A program made the translations under genes and the position numbers. The notes under the pieces are model-generated. The model worked only from the letters and a program-made list of their open reading frames with translations. It was not told the origin of the DNA and did no database searches. Positions 16,899 to 25,069 of a DNA stretch of 64,000 bases are shown here, piece by piece (positions within the stretch are counted from its first letter, which is position 1; every line of letters starts with the position of its first letter). The DNA comes from CAZKWG01 sp964615375 (GTDB taxonomy: Bacteria; Myxococcota_A; UBA796; CAZKWG01): positions 1 through 64,000 of the forward strand of contig CAZTOW010000030.1 of the NCBI GenBank assembly GCA_964615375.1, given 5' to 3'.

Positions 16899-16904
16899 AT
16901 GCTA
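16899..16904 (-). promoter_or_regulatory. Candidate -10 (TAGCAT) of a leaderless transcript
   Basis: The element (within GCGGTAGCAT on the minus strand) ends six bases before the ATG of the TPR gene. Transcription would then begin at or next to the start codon, which agrees with the missing Shine-Dalgarno sequence. Confidence 0.35.
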
Positions 16905-16952
16905 CCGCGCGCGCCCAGACAGGCATAGAGGACGGATGAACCCGGAGGCCAG

Positions 16953-17348
16953 ATGGCCGGCGTCCTCTTCCTCGGTGCCGCGAACCAGAGCCGCTCCCCG
17001 CTGGCCGAGGCCATCGCCCGCGAGCTCGCGCCCCGGCACGAGTTCTGGTCGGCCGGCGCGCGCCCCAGCCATGTCCGCCCGGAGGTGCGCGCGGTGCTGA
17101 CGGAGGTGGGGATGCGCGACGACAGCCTGCGCAGCAAGGGCCTCATCGAGGTGCCGCTGGACGAGGTGGACCTCATCGTCACGCTGACCGACCCCGAGCG
17201 CTGCCCCCGCGTGGCCCTGGACGTGCCGCGTGTGGCCTGGAGCCTGCCCGACCCCGCCTCCGCCCCCCGGGACGAGGCGCTGGAGGCCTACCGCGCCACC
17301 CGGGACGAGCTGATGCGCCGCCTGCCGGCGCTGCTGCGGGGGCTCTGA
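16953..17348 (+). CDS. LMW protein-tyrosine phosphatase/arsenate reductase homologue lacking the catalytic Cys
   Basis: A 131-residue protein with the LMW-PTP/ArsC fold: VLFLGAANQSRSPLAEA at the N terminus aligns with the P-loop CxxxxxRS, and the conserved Asp region is present (WSLPDPASAP). The nucleophile position is Gly8 (codon ggt), and a second position that is often Cys is Ser13, while Arg14 and Ser15 are kept. Without Cys8 it should not form the phosphocysteine intermediate, so it is probably not an active phosphatase or reductase but may still bind phosphate or phosphoprotein. Start by CGGAGG six bases upstream. It is one base upstream of the next gene, so they are translationally linked. 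Confidence 0.8.
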   Translation: MAGVLFLGAANQSRSPLAEAIARELAPRHEFWSAGARPSHVRPEVRAVLTEVGMRDDSLRSKGLIEVPLDEVDLIVTLTDPERCPRVALDVPRVAWSLPDPASAPRDEALEAYRATRDELMRRLPALLRGL

Positions 17349-17349
17349 G

Positions 17350-18084
17350 GTGTGGCTGCTCCTGGGCACGGCCCTGGCCGCCCCCGACGCGGCCGCGCTG
17401 AAGTCCGCCTGGGAGGCCGCTCTGCCGACGATGAGCGCCCAGGCCCGGCTGCCGGTGAGCCTGCCCGACGCGAGCTGGGCCCGGCTGGCCAGCGGGCAGG
17501 TGGCCCGGCACAAGGTGGCGTTGACGGGCGCCGACCGCGTGGTGGGCGCCGTCTGGACCGACGTGCCTCGGGACGCCCTCTGGATCGCCATCCTGGACGA
17601 CCAGCACTTCGACATGGTCGAGGGGCTCACCGAGGAGCAGCTCCCCGGGACCGGGCCGCTGACCAAGCTGCTCTACCAGCGCCTCGACCTGCCCTGGCCG
17701 CTCCAGGACCGCCAGTGGGTGATCGACATCCAGAGCAACACCGCCCTCTACCGCGCCAGCGGCCAGACCGTCTGGGAGCGCGCCTGGACGCTCGGTGATC
17801 CGACGCTGGCCCCCAGCCCGGACCCGGACGCCGTCTGGAGCGCGACCAACGAGGGGGGCTGGCTCCTGGTGGACGCCGCGGGCGGGACGCTGGTGCTCTA
17901 CCATGTCCGCGCCGAGATCGGCGGGAACGTCCCGGACGAGGCCAGCACCCAGTGGGCCTGGGGCACGCTCCAGACCCTGCTGGAGGGCACGGTCCAGCGC
18001 GCCAGGGCGGCCGTGCCGCCGCACTACGACGCCAGGCACGCCCCGCTGTACCGCCCGGACGGGAGCCCGATCCCGGCCTTCTGA
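17350..18084 (+). CDS. Exported START/SRPBCC-like protein
   Basis: A 244-residue protein with a short signal peptide (MWLLLGTALAAPDA). The body carries a START-like pattern: VVGAVWTDVPRDALWIAILD, then LDLPWPLQDRQWVIDI. The same pattern is found in the exported protein at 22046-22630, so the two are probable paralogues. START domains hold hydrophobic ligands such as lipids. The GTG start lies one base after the stop of the phosphatase-like gene; there is no clear separate ribosome site, which suggests translational coupling. Confidence 0.7.
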   Translation: MWLLLGTALAAPDAAALKSAWEAALPTMSAQARLPVSLPDASWARLASGQVARHKVALTGADRVVGAVWTDVPRDALWIAILDDQHFDMVEGLTEEQLPGTGPLTKLLYQRLDLPWPLQDRQWVIDIQSNTALYRASGQTVWERAWTLGDPTLAPSPDPDAVWSATNEGGWLLVDAAGGTLVLYHVRAEIGGNVPDEASTQWAWGTLQTLLEGTVQRARAAVPPHYDARHAPLYRPDGSPIPAF

Positions 18085-18090
18085 GCGACC

Positions 18091-20250
18091 CTACTCCGCC
18101 TCGCAGACAAAGTAGACGTAGTAGCTGCAGGAGGTGGCGTACCAGTCCGATGACCAGCTCGGGCTGTAGACCGCGCAGTCCTTCTCGTAGTAGTAGCTGT
18201 CGGAGGGCTCGCCCGAGGCCCAGTCGGTGTAGGTGGAGCTCTCCCCGTCCGACCAGACCCAGGTGTCCTCGACGGCCGAGTCGGTGTAGCCGATCCACCA
18301 CCAGCCGTAGCGGGAGTAGCTGCGGGTGTTCTCGTAGACCCAGTCGTCCTCGGAGCTGTCGTCGATGGTGGCCAGGGTGTAGCCGTAACCCTCGCAGTAG
18401 CTCTTCGCGCTCGACCAGCTCTTGGTGGTCGTGCAGTACATGTAGGGGTGGTCGTCGTGGTACTCGACGTAGCAGGGACACTCGTCCCCGTCGTCGGCGT
18501 AGCCCGTGCAGTCATTGTCGACCGCGTCGCAGTCCTCCTTCTCGTCGGGGTTGACGTCGGGGTCGGTGTCGTCGCAGTCCTCGCCCGTCGTCGTGTAGCC
18601 CGAGCTCAGCGCGCAGAGCTCCACCGTCGCGCTCTCGTCGCCGTAGCCGTCCAGATCGTCGTCCACATACGCCGTGACCGCCCCCTCCAGGCTGGGGTCG
18701 TCCTCGTCCACGAGGGTGTCGCAGTCGTCGTCGTCGTCGTTGCAGATCTCCGTCTCGCCGGGGTTCGTGTTGCTGTCCGTGTCGTCACAGTCCCCGTCGG
18801 TGGCGACGTAGCCGGACGGTCTGTCGCAGGCGCTGGACGTCGTGGTCCCGCCGTAGCCGTCGCTGTCGCCGTCCCGGTACCAGGTGCTGGTCCCGCTCAC
18901 GCTGGCGTCGGCGTCGTCGGCGTAGGTGTCGCAGTCGTTGTCCAGGTCGTCGCAGATCTCGCTGGCGCCGGGGTGGATGGCGCTGTTGCTGTCCAGGCAG
19001 TCGCCGGAGGTGGAGACGTAGCCGGTGGGCGCGTCGCAGGCGGTCTTCGTGGTGGCGCTGCTGCCGTAGCCGTCACCGTCCACGTCGCGGTACCAGGTGC
19101 TGCCCCCGCTGAGCCCGCTGTCGGCGTCGTCAGCGTAGGTGTCGCAGTCGTTGTCCTGGTCGTCGCAGATCTCGGTCGCGCCGGGGTGGACGTCCGCGTC
19201 CGCGTCGTCGCAGTCCGTGGACAGGGCGGAGTAGCCGGAGGGGAGCTCGCAGGCCGTGATCGTGCTGTCGGCGTCCCCGTAGCCGTCGCCGTCCCCGTCG
19301 GCGTAGAAGGTGTCGCCGCCCTTCACGTCCTCGTCCGCGTCGTCGGTGAGCCCGTCGCAGTCGTTGTCGAGGTCGTCGCAGATCTCCACGGCGCCCGGGT
19401 TCACGTCCGCGACGCCGTCGTCGCACTCCACGCAGGCGGCGTAGCCGTCGCCGTCCTCGTCCGAGTACGCGACCGTGCCGTCGCAGTCGTAGTCGTTGGG
19501 GTCCGTGCAGTCGGTCTCCGACGCGCCGGGGTTGAAGGCGGGATCCGCGTCGTCGCAGTCGCCGCCGCTCGCGGCGCTGCCCTCGGGCTGGGCGCAGGCC
19601 ACGCTGGTCGTGGCGTCGTCCCCGTAGCCGTCGGCGTCAGCGTCCCCGTACCAGGTGCTCCCGCCCGTGACGTCCTCGTCCGCGTCGTCGGTGAGCCCGT
19701 CGCAGTCGTTGTCCGCCTCGTCGCAGGTCTCCTCGGCGCCCGGGTACGAGAGCGGATCCCCGTCGTCGCACTCCTCGCAGGCCCCGAAGCCGTCCGCGTC
19801 GGCGTCGGTGTAGCCGGAAGACCCGTCGCAGTTGTAGTCGGCCGGGTTCGCGCAGTCGCTCTCGTCGGCGCCCGGGTGGTAGTCGGGGTCCGCGTCGTCG
19901 CAGTCGCCGCCTGTGTTGACGCCCTCGCCGGCCTCGCAGCTCAGGACGCCCGTGGCGTCGTCTCCGTAGCCGTCCCCGTCGGCGTCGGTGTACCAGGTCT
20001 CGGCGCTGAGGCTGTCGTCCGCGTCGTCGGTGAGCCCGTCGCAGTCGTTGTCGACCCCGTCGCAGGTCTCGTCGGCGCCCGGGTGGACGTTGGGGTCTCC
20101 GTCGTCACAGTCCTCCGAGGCGTCGCTGCCGTCCCGGTCCGCGTCGGTGGCCCGCCCCTGCCCGGTCTCCTGCTGGATCTCCCCGCCCGTGTCCGAGTCC
20201 TTGGAGCCCGCGCACCCGGCGAGGACGAGGGAGATGAGAACACGAAGCAT
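18091..20250 (-). CDS. MopE-type Asp/Cys-repeat lipoprotein with a C-terminal C-type lectin domain
   Basis: A 719-residue lipoprotein (lipobox LVLAGC). The middle has seven or more MopE-like units of 45-60 residues, each with CDD, a TEICDD or ETCDG block and a DNDCDGLTDD-like end; these are thought to bind calcium or copper and to be exposed on the surface. The last 130 residues form a C-type lectin domain: WWWIGYTDS (the WIG motif), ASGEPSDS in place of the EPN sugar-binding motif, EKDCAVYS, and the final FVCEAE. A surface protein that binds sugar is a reasonable inference. GGAGGAG lies before the ATG. DNA repetition here could cause assembly errors. Confidence 0.88.
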   Translation of the reverse strand: MLRVLISLVLAGCAGSKDSDTGGEIQQETGQGRATDADRDGSDASEDCDDGDPNVHPGADETCDGVDNDCDGLTDDADDSLSAETWYTDADGDGYGDDATGVLSCEAGEGVNTGGDCDDADPDYHPGADESDCANPADYNCDGSSGYTDADADGFGACEECDDGDPLSYPGAEETCDEADNDCDGLTDDADEDVTGGSTWYGDADADGYGDDATTSVACAQPEGSAASGGDCDDADPAFNPGASETDCTDPNDYDCDGTVAYSDEDGDGYAACVECDDGVADVNPGAVEICDDLDNDCDGLTDDADEDVKGGDTFYADGDGDGYGDADSTITACELPSGYSALSTDCDDADADVHPGATEICDDQDNDCDTYADDADSGLSGGSTWYRDVDGDGYGSSATTKTACDAPTGYVSTSGDCLDSNSAIHPGASEICDDLDNDCDTYADDADASVSGTSTWYRDGDSDGYGGTTTSSACDRPSGYVATDGDCDDTDSNTNPGETEICNDDDDDCDTLVDEDDPSLEGAVTAYVDDDLDGYGDESATVELCALSSGYTTTGEDCDDTDPDVNPDEKEDCDAVDNDCTGYADDGDECPCYVEYHDDHPYMYCTTTKSWSSAKSYCEGYGYTLATIDDSSEDDWVYENTRSYSRYGWWWIGYTDSAVEDTWVWSDGESSTYTDWASGEPSDSYYYEKDCAVYSPSWSSDWYATSCSYYVYFVCEAE

Positions 20251-20301
20251 GAGCTCCTCCGCTTATCACTATATCACCGCGGAGGAGGCGCGCGATCGGG
20301 A

Positions 20302-20820
20302 TCAGGGGCGGGGCTGCCGGAGCTCGTAGGAGACGGAGAGCTGGCCCTTCTTGGGTCCGGTGGCGCTGGGGCCCAGGGCGGCGCTCACGGCCTCCCGGGC
20401 GCAGGCGCGCAGGGTGTCGTCCAGCACGCCCGCGCTGAGCACGGAGAGGCTGAGCAGCTCGCCCTTCTTGCCGTAGGTGGTCTGCACCAGCAGGTCCCCC
20501 ACGGACTCGGTGGCGCGAACGCGCTGGTCGGCGTAGCAGCGCTCGATCGGGGGGAGCGCGGCGCGGAAGGGCGCCTCCAGGCTCGCCTGCGCGGCCGGAT
20601 CCGCGGGCGGGTTGGCCACCACCGCGGCCAGGCTCACCGTGCCGGGGGAGGGCGCGGGCGCAGGCGCTGGCGGGGGCGCGGCGGACGCGGGCGCGGGCGC
20701 AGGTCCAGGCGCAGGCGCGGGCGCAGGCGCTGGCGCGGGCGCAGGTCCAGGCGCAGGAGCCGGCGGAGGGGGGTTCTGAGCGAGCACGGTGAGGAGGAGC
20801 GTGAGCGTGGCGTACAGCAT
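20302..20820 (-). CDS. AgmX/PglI C-terminal (TonB-like) domain protein
   Basis: A 172-residue exported protein: signal peptide MLYATLTLLLTVLAQ, then a Pro/Ala linker of about 45 residues, then a TonB-like globular domain (LPPIERCYADQRVRATESVG, VLDDTLRACAREAVSAALG). This C-terminal domain is known from AgmX and PglI of myxobacteria, tied to gliding and adventurous motility, and from other envelope proteins that work across the periplasm. Two cysteines, in ERCYAD and ACAREA, could pair. No strong ribosome site was found. It is separated by 51 nt from the lectin lipoprotein and lies downstream of the RIO kinase gene. Confidence 0.75.
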   Translation of the reverse strand: MLYATLTLLLTVLAQNPPPPAPAPGPAPAPAPAPAPAPGPAPAPASAAPPPAPAPAPSPGTVSLAAVVANPPADPAAQASLEAPFRAALPPIERCYADQRVRATESVGDLLVQTTYGKKGELLSLSVLSAGVLDDTLRACAREAVSAALGPSATGPKKGQLSVSYELRQPRP

Positions 20821-20879
20821 GAGATCACCCGCAGGTTGCGACTACGGAGCTTAGCATGTCCGCTCCCAGCCTCGGGGGA

Positions 20880-21974
20880 TCAGCCCTCCTCGGACCCTCC
20901 GCGCGCGCCGTCCCGTCGCTCGCCCCGACGGCGGCGGCGGTGGGCGGCCGGGGACTCGACGGCCGGCGCCTCGGGGCGGCGCGGGGGCTCGGGCGGAGGG
21001 GCGACCTGGCGGGCGGCCGGGCCCTTCTTGGACTCCGAGGCGGAGGGCCAGGAGAGGCCCTCAAAGAAATTGGCCACCGCCGCCGCCCTCCCTCGGGGGC
21101 GCGGGCGCTGACCGCCCTGCGGCGGGCCCGCCGCGGGGACGACCTCACCCCGACGCCGCGCCTCCTCGCGGGCCGCGGCCTGGATCTCGTCCACCACCTG
21201 ATCGACGTTCGCCCGGCGCTCGCGCGCGGCCCAGCGGCCGGTCAAGGTCGTGTCGGGCCGAAGCTGTCCGCGCTCGTAGAGATCCCACATCTCGCCGGCG
21301 AAGCGGAAGTCCAGCAGCTCGGGGGCGAAGCGGCTCAGGAAGCGGGTGACGTTCTCCACGTCGCGGATGAGCAGGCGCCGGGCGTTGCGGTTGTGGGCCG
21401 GGTCCACCCACTGGGGGAAGTCGATGATCACGGGGCCGTCGCGCCCGAGCAGCACGTTGAAGTCGCTCAGGTCGCCGTGGATCACGCCGGCGCAGAGCAT
21501 CCACACCACCTGCCGCAGCAGGAAGCGCATCAGGTCGCGCGCCTCGTCGTGGGTCAGGGCCACGTCCACCAGGCGCGGCGCCGGGTGCCCGTCCATGCCG
21601 CGGATGAGCTCCATGACCAGGACGCCGTCGACGAAGTCGTAGGGCTCCGGCACGCTCACGTTCGCGGCGCGCAGCTTGTAGATGGCGTCCACCTCCGAGG
21701 TGCGCCAGGAGCTCTCCATCTGCTCGCGGCCGAAGCGGCTCTTCTTCGCCATCGCCCGCTGGTCGCGCGTGTTGCGCGTCTTGCGCCCCTCCATGTAGTC
21801 GGCGCGCTGGTGGAAGCTGCGTTCGTGCGCCTCCTTGTAGACCTTGGCGACGCGGAGCTCCCCTTCGAACTCCACCAGGTAGACCGCGGCCTCCTTCCCG
21901 CTCATCAGCGGGCGGACAACGTCGTGGATGACGCCCATCTCCAGCAGCGGGATGAGGCGGTCGGGGACTCTCAT
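20880..21974 (-). CDS. RIO-type protein kinase with a basic C-terminal tail
   Basis: A 364-residue atypical kinase. Residues 1-260 form the RIO fold: P-loop SGKEA (25-29), Lys44 in VAKVYK, the flexible loop with KTRNTRDQRAMAKKSRFG, the hinge MELIRGMDG, the catalytic HGDLSDFN (Asp168) and the metal-binding IDFPQ (Asp185). This is the RIO1 pattern, common in archaea and eukaryotes where RIO1 acts in small-subunit ribosome maturation, and present in a minority of bacteria. The last 100 residues are Pro/Arg-rich and end in a basic run (HRRRRRGERRD). It has an ATG with GGAGG upstream. Confidence 0.9.
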   Translation of the reverse strand: MRVPDRLIPLLEMGVIHDVVRPLMSGKEAAVYLVEFEGELRVAKVYKEAHERSFHQRADYMEGRKTRNTRDQRAMAKKSRFGREQMESSWRTSEVDAIYKLRAANVSVPEPYDFVDGVLVMELIRGMDGHPAPRLVDVALTHDEARDLMRFLLRQVVWMLCAGVIHGDLSDFNVLLGRDGPVIIDFPQWVDPAHNRNARRLLIRDVENVTRFLSRFAPELLDFRFAGEMWDLYERGQLRPDTTLTGRWAARERRANVDQVVDEIQAAAREEARRRGEVVPAAGPPQGGQRPRPRGRAAAVANFFEGLSWPSASESKKGPAARQVAPPPEPPRRPEAPAVESPAAHRRRRRGERRDGARGGSEEG

Positions 21975-22004
21975 GCGCGGACACCTCCGGCGTGGCTCCG
22001 CTCC

Positions 22005-22014
22005 ATCCTAACGC
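22005..22014 (-). promoter_or_regulatory. -10-like box GCGTTAGGAT upstream of the RIO kinase gene
   Basis: Lies 30 nt upstream of the ATG at 21974 on the minus strand and matches the box at 3532 and at 40783 (minus). Confidence 0.4.
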
Positions 22015-22045
22015 TCTCGGTGGGGGGCGCGCTCCTCGCCAATGG

Positions 22046-22630
22046 CTACTCCGCCGCCTCGCGCAGCCCGCTCACGATCTCGGTGCCCTGCGAGCGCCAG
22101 GCGATGGGCAGCGCGAAGGCCGGGATGTCCGGGCCGAGGTCCGCCTGCCAGAGGTAGCTGAAGCGGCTGCCGCCCCCCGCGTCGGGCCCGACGCGGAATT
22201 CGCCCGCGAACGCCGTCAGGCGGAGCCCGGTGACGGGGATGTCCGGCCGGCTCACGCTGGAGAAGGTGATCACGCGGTCCTGGCCGTCGCGGATCCGGTC
22301 GAGGTGGACGACGTAGTCCCGCGCGGGCAGCGGGTAGGGCAGGCTCACCACCTGGTGGGCGAGGCCGGGCTCGAGCTCGGAGGAGACGGCGATGCGCGAG
22401 AACAGGCGGGCGTGCCCGTCGATGTCGTCGAGGATGGCGTAGACGCGATCGGGCGGGGCGTCGATGTGGCCGCTGGCCCGGCACCAGGGGACCGCGCCGG
22501 CCCGGGTGCAGCTCACCGTGACCGCGCCGTCGGTGAGCGTCTCCCAGCCGGTGGCGGGCGGCCCGGCCAGCGCGAGCGGGAAAAGGAGCAGAGACTGCAC
22601 GGCGAAGCTCCAGACCAGCGCGAAGGACAT
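22046..22630 (-). CDS. Exported START/SRPBCC-domain protein
   Basis: A 194-residue protein with a signal peptide (MSFALVWSFAVQSLLLFPLALA) and one START-like domain: ASGHIDAPPDRVYAILDD, SLPYPLPARDYVVHL, then ALPIAWRSQGTEIVSGLREA at the C terminus, the long helix that closes the ligand cavity. Probable lipid or hydrophobic-molecule binding in the periplasm. The gene at 17350-18084 has a similar domain. It is divergent from the phospholipase D-like gene. ATG chosen because the signal peptide starts there. Confidence 0.75.
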   Translation of the reverse strand: MSFALVWSFAVQSLLLFPLALAGPPATGWETLTDGAVTVSCTRAGAVPWCRASGHIDAPPDRVYAILDDIDGHARLFSRIAVSSELEPGLAHQVVSLPYPLPARDYVVHLDRIRDGQDRVITFSSVSRPDIPVTGLRLTAFAGEFRVGPDAGGGSRFSYLWQADLGPDIPAFALPIAWRSQGTEIVSGLREAAE

Positions 22631-22663
22631 AACCCGACGCGGGGGACGATGCCGCGCGCCGAC

Positions 22664-22673
22664 GGGTTATCCA
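22664..22673 (+). promoter_or_regulatory. -10-like box GGGTTATCCA
   Basis: Lies 18 nt upstream of the GTG at 22692 and shares the GGGTTA core with the boxes at 13248 and 40803. Confidence 0.35.
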
Positions 22674-22691
22674 GAGCACACGGAGGTCCGC

Positions 22692-23891
22692 GTGCGCCTG
22701 CCTCGCCTCGCCCTGCTCCTCGCCCTCGCCCTGCACGGCGGGCTCGCCCTCGCGGAGGGCCGTTTCCAGCTCGTGGAGACCGCGCCCACCGAGACCACGC
22801 TCGACCACGCCGAGATCGCAGACGCCGCCGAGGTCTGGGTGGAGATGATCGACGGGGCGAAGACGAGCGTCGATCTGTCCGAATTCTACGTGAGCAGCCA
22901 GGCGGGCAGCCGGCTGGAGCAGGTCATCGCCGCGCTCCAGCGGGCGGGCGAGCGCGGGGTGAAGATCCGCTTCCTGGTGGACGCGAACTTCCGCGGCTCG
23001 AACCAGGCGGACCTGGACCGGCTCGCCAGGCTGCCGGGCGTGGAGCTGCGCCGCATCGACTTCGACGCGCTCGCCGGCGGCGTGCAGCACGCCAAGTACT
23101 TCCTGGTGGACGGGCGCGAGGCCTTCGTGGGCAGCCAGAACTTCGACTGGCGCAGCCTGGAGCACATCTACGAGCTGGGCGTGCGCACCGACGAGCCCGC
23201 GCTGGTCGGCGTCCTGCGCGACGTCTTCGAGACCGACTGGGCCCTGGCCGGCGGCGCCCCCCGCGGCGCGCGCGCCCACACCTCCACCGCCACCTTCCCC
23301 GAGGCGGTCGGGGAGGGAGACCAGCGCCTCCAGGTGACGCCCGCGCTCAGCCCCAAGGGGCTCCTGCCCGACGAGGCCCTCTACGATCTGCCCCAGATCA
23401 TCTCGCTGATCGACGGGGCGAAGCGCTCGGTGCGCGTGCAGCTCATGAACTACAAGGCCGCCCAGGGCAAAGCCTACTGGGGCACCCTGGACGAGGCGAT
23501 CCAGCGCGCGGCGAAGCGCGGGGTCAAGGTGGAGCTCCTGGTGGCGGACTGGAGCAAGAAGCCCGGCACCATCGACGGGATGCAGCGCCTCGAGGCCCTG
23601 GACAACGTGGACGTGAAGATGGTGACCATCCCCCAGCACTCGGGGGGCTTCATCCCCTACGCCCGGGTCATCCACGCCAAGTACATGGTGGTGGACGGCG
23701 CGCGGGCCTGGATCGGCACCAGCAACTGGGACTACGGCTACTTCAACGAGACGCGCGGCGTGGGCTTCGTCGTGGACGGCGCGAGCTTCGCCGGGAGCCT
23801 GGACCGGCTCTTCACCGAGCTGTGGAGCGGGCCCTACGCCGAGGCGGTGGACCCGAAGAAGACCTACACCCCGCCGCGCATCGCCGAGTAG
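22692..23891 (+). CDS. Exported phospholipase D-like protein with two HKD motifs
   Basis: A 399-residue protein with a signal peptide (MRLPRLALLLALALHGGLALA). It has two complete HxKxxxxD motifs: HAKYFLVD (His133/Lys135/Asp140) followed by GSQNFD, and HAKYMVVD (His328/Lys330/Asp335) followed by GTSNWD. Two motifs in one chain form one active site, so catalytic activity as a phosphodiesterase or transphosphatidylase (including cardiolipin synthase-like) is expected; the substrate is unknown. CGGAGG at 22681-22686 and the signal peptide fix the GTG start. The stop is directly followed by the stop of the convergent SGNH gene. Confidence 0.88.
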   Translation: MRLPRLALLLALALHGGLALAEGRFQLVETAPTETTLDHAEIADAAEVWVEMIDGAKTSVDLSEFYVSSQAGSRLEQVIAALQRAGERGVKIRFLVDANFRGSNQADLDRLARLPGVELRRIDFDALAGGVQHAKYFLVDGREAFVGSQNFDWRSLEHIYELGVRTDEPALVGVLRDVFETDWALAGGAPRGARAHTSTATFPEAVGEGDQRLQVTPALSPKGLLPDEALYDLPQIISLIDGAKRSVRVQLMNYKAAQGKAYWGTLDEAIQRAAKRGVKVELLVADWSKKPGTIDGMQRLEALDNVDVKMVTIPQHSGGFIPYARVIHAKYMVVDGARAWIGTSNWDYGYFNETRGVGFVVDGASFAGSLDRLFTELWSGPYAEAVDPKKTYTPPRIAE

Positions 23892-25013
23892 CTACTTCGC
23901 GTCCAGCACCTTCTCCCGAATGACCGGGATCAGGATGCGCGACATCGACCGGTGCCCCTCGGCCGAGAAGTGGACCCCGTCCACGAACAGGGACTTGGAC
24001 GGCACGTCGATGTCCGGCTCCTGCGGCAGCAGCTTGTCGGCGTCCACGAAGATGGCGCCCTCCTCCTCCGCCACCCGCCGGAAGGCCTCCTGCGCCGCCG
24101 TGGGCGCGCGCAGCGCCACCCGATCGAGGTCCCGGGCCTGCTTGAAGAGCGCCGCGCTCTGCGCCGGGTCCGACTTCCGCAGCCGGACCGCCTGCTGGTA
24201 GACCACGCCCGCGCAGTCCGGGCCCGTGCAGTCCGTCTGGCCGGGCTCCTCCAGCACGTCGCTCACCGGGCTCACCAGGATCACCTGGATGTCGTGCTTC
24301 TTCGCCACCCACACGATGCGCCGGGCGTTGGCCTCCAGGTAGCGCAGGGCCGCCCACCAGCGGGTGTCGTCGATGAGGTTGTTGTCGGGCCCGCCCCGGC
24401 CCATGACCGAGCGCGGGAGCCCCTCGACGGGGGCCAGCACGCGGTGGAGCTGCACGAAGAGCTGGAAGTGCTCGAGCCCCGCCCGCACCCGGGCGCCCAC
24501 CCCGCTTACCAGATCGCCGTACCGCGCCTGGAAGAAGGCGTTCCCGAAGTCGTTGTGCCCGGCGTAGACGACCAGGCAGCTCCAGGGCCAGCGCACCATC
24601 TCCTCGGTGATGGCCCGGTGGTCGAAGGTGTCCAGGCCCGGCGAGCCCAGGTTCACCACCGGGATCTGGAGGTTCCGCTCCAGGAGCCCGGGGAATTCCT
24701 GCATCGCGTCCAGGCTGGGCGTGCCGGCGTGCACGCTGCTGCCGCCGTGGACCGCGCAGCGCTTCCCCTCGTACTGGGCCGGGAAGGGCGGCGGGGGCTG
24801 GATGTCGATGTAGGTCGCGCGGACCTTCCCCCCCTCCTCCTGGAGCCAGGTGTCGTGGTCTCCCAGCGCGTTGAACACGCGCACCGGCGGCGGCGGCGGG
24901 CCGAGCAGCAGGCGCAGCCCCCCCTCCAGGAGGACCAGGAGGAAGCTGGCGAAGACGAGGCCGTAGAGGGTCTTCTTCGCTCTGGACAGGGCTGGCGGTG
25001 CGGGCTCGGCCAT
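23892..25013 (-). CDS. SGNH-type hydrolase-like protein with N-terminal membrane anchor
   Basis: A 373-residue protein with a transmembrane helix at residues 16-36 (LYGLVFASFLLVLLEGGLRL). SGNH blocks: VHGGSSVHAG, where GGSS stands in place of GDS, VYAGHNDFGN (block III with Asn) and FVDGVHFSAEGH (block V with Asp/His). This variant occurs in exported SGNH-like proteins that act on acetylated polymers. The anchor places the enzyme in the periplasm. The start has no strong ribosome site. Its stop codon abuts that of the convergent phospholipase D-like gene with no gap. Confidence 0.75.
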   Translation of the reverse strand: MAEPAPPALSRAKKTLYGLVFASFLLVLLEGGLRLLLGPPPPPVRVFNALGDHDTWLQEEGGKVRATYIDIQPPPPFPAQYEGKRCAVHGGSSVHAGTPSLDAMQEFPGLLERNLQIPVVNLGSPGLDTFDHRAITEEMVRWPWSCLVVYAGHNDFGNAFFQARYGDLVSGVGARVRAGLEHFQLFVQLHRVLAPVEGLPRSVMGRGGPDNNLIDDTRWWAALRYLEANARRIVWVAKKHDIQVILVSPVSDVLEEPGQTDCTGPDCAGVVYQQAVRLRKSDPAQSAALFKQARDLDRVALRAPTAAQEAFRRVAEEEGAIFVDADKLLPQEPDIDVPSKSLFVDGVHFSAEGHRSMSRILIPVIREKVLDAK

Positions 25014-25069
25014 GGGGGAGTTCCTCCACCTTGGCGGAGAACGCCCCCATATGCAAGCCCTGACCCGGA

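Noticed and set aside
20640..20770. GC-rich repeat in the AgmX-like gene as a mobile or regulatory repeat
   Set aside because: It codes the Pro/Ala linker (PAPAPG) in frame and has no unit structure beyond that.
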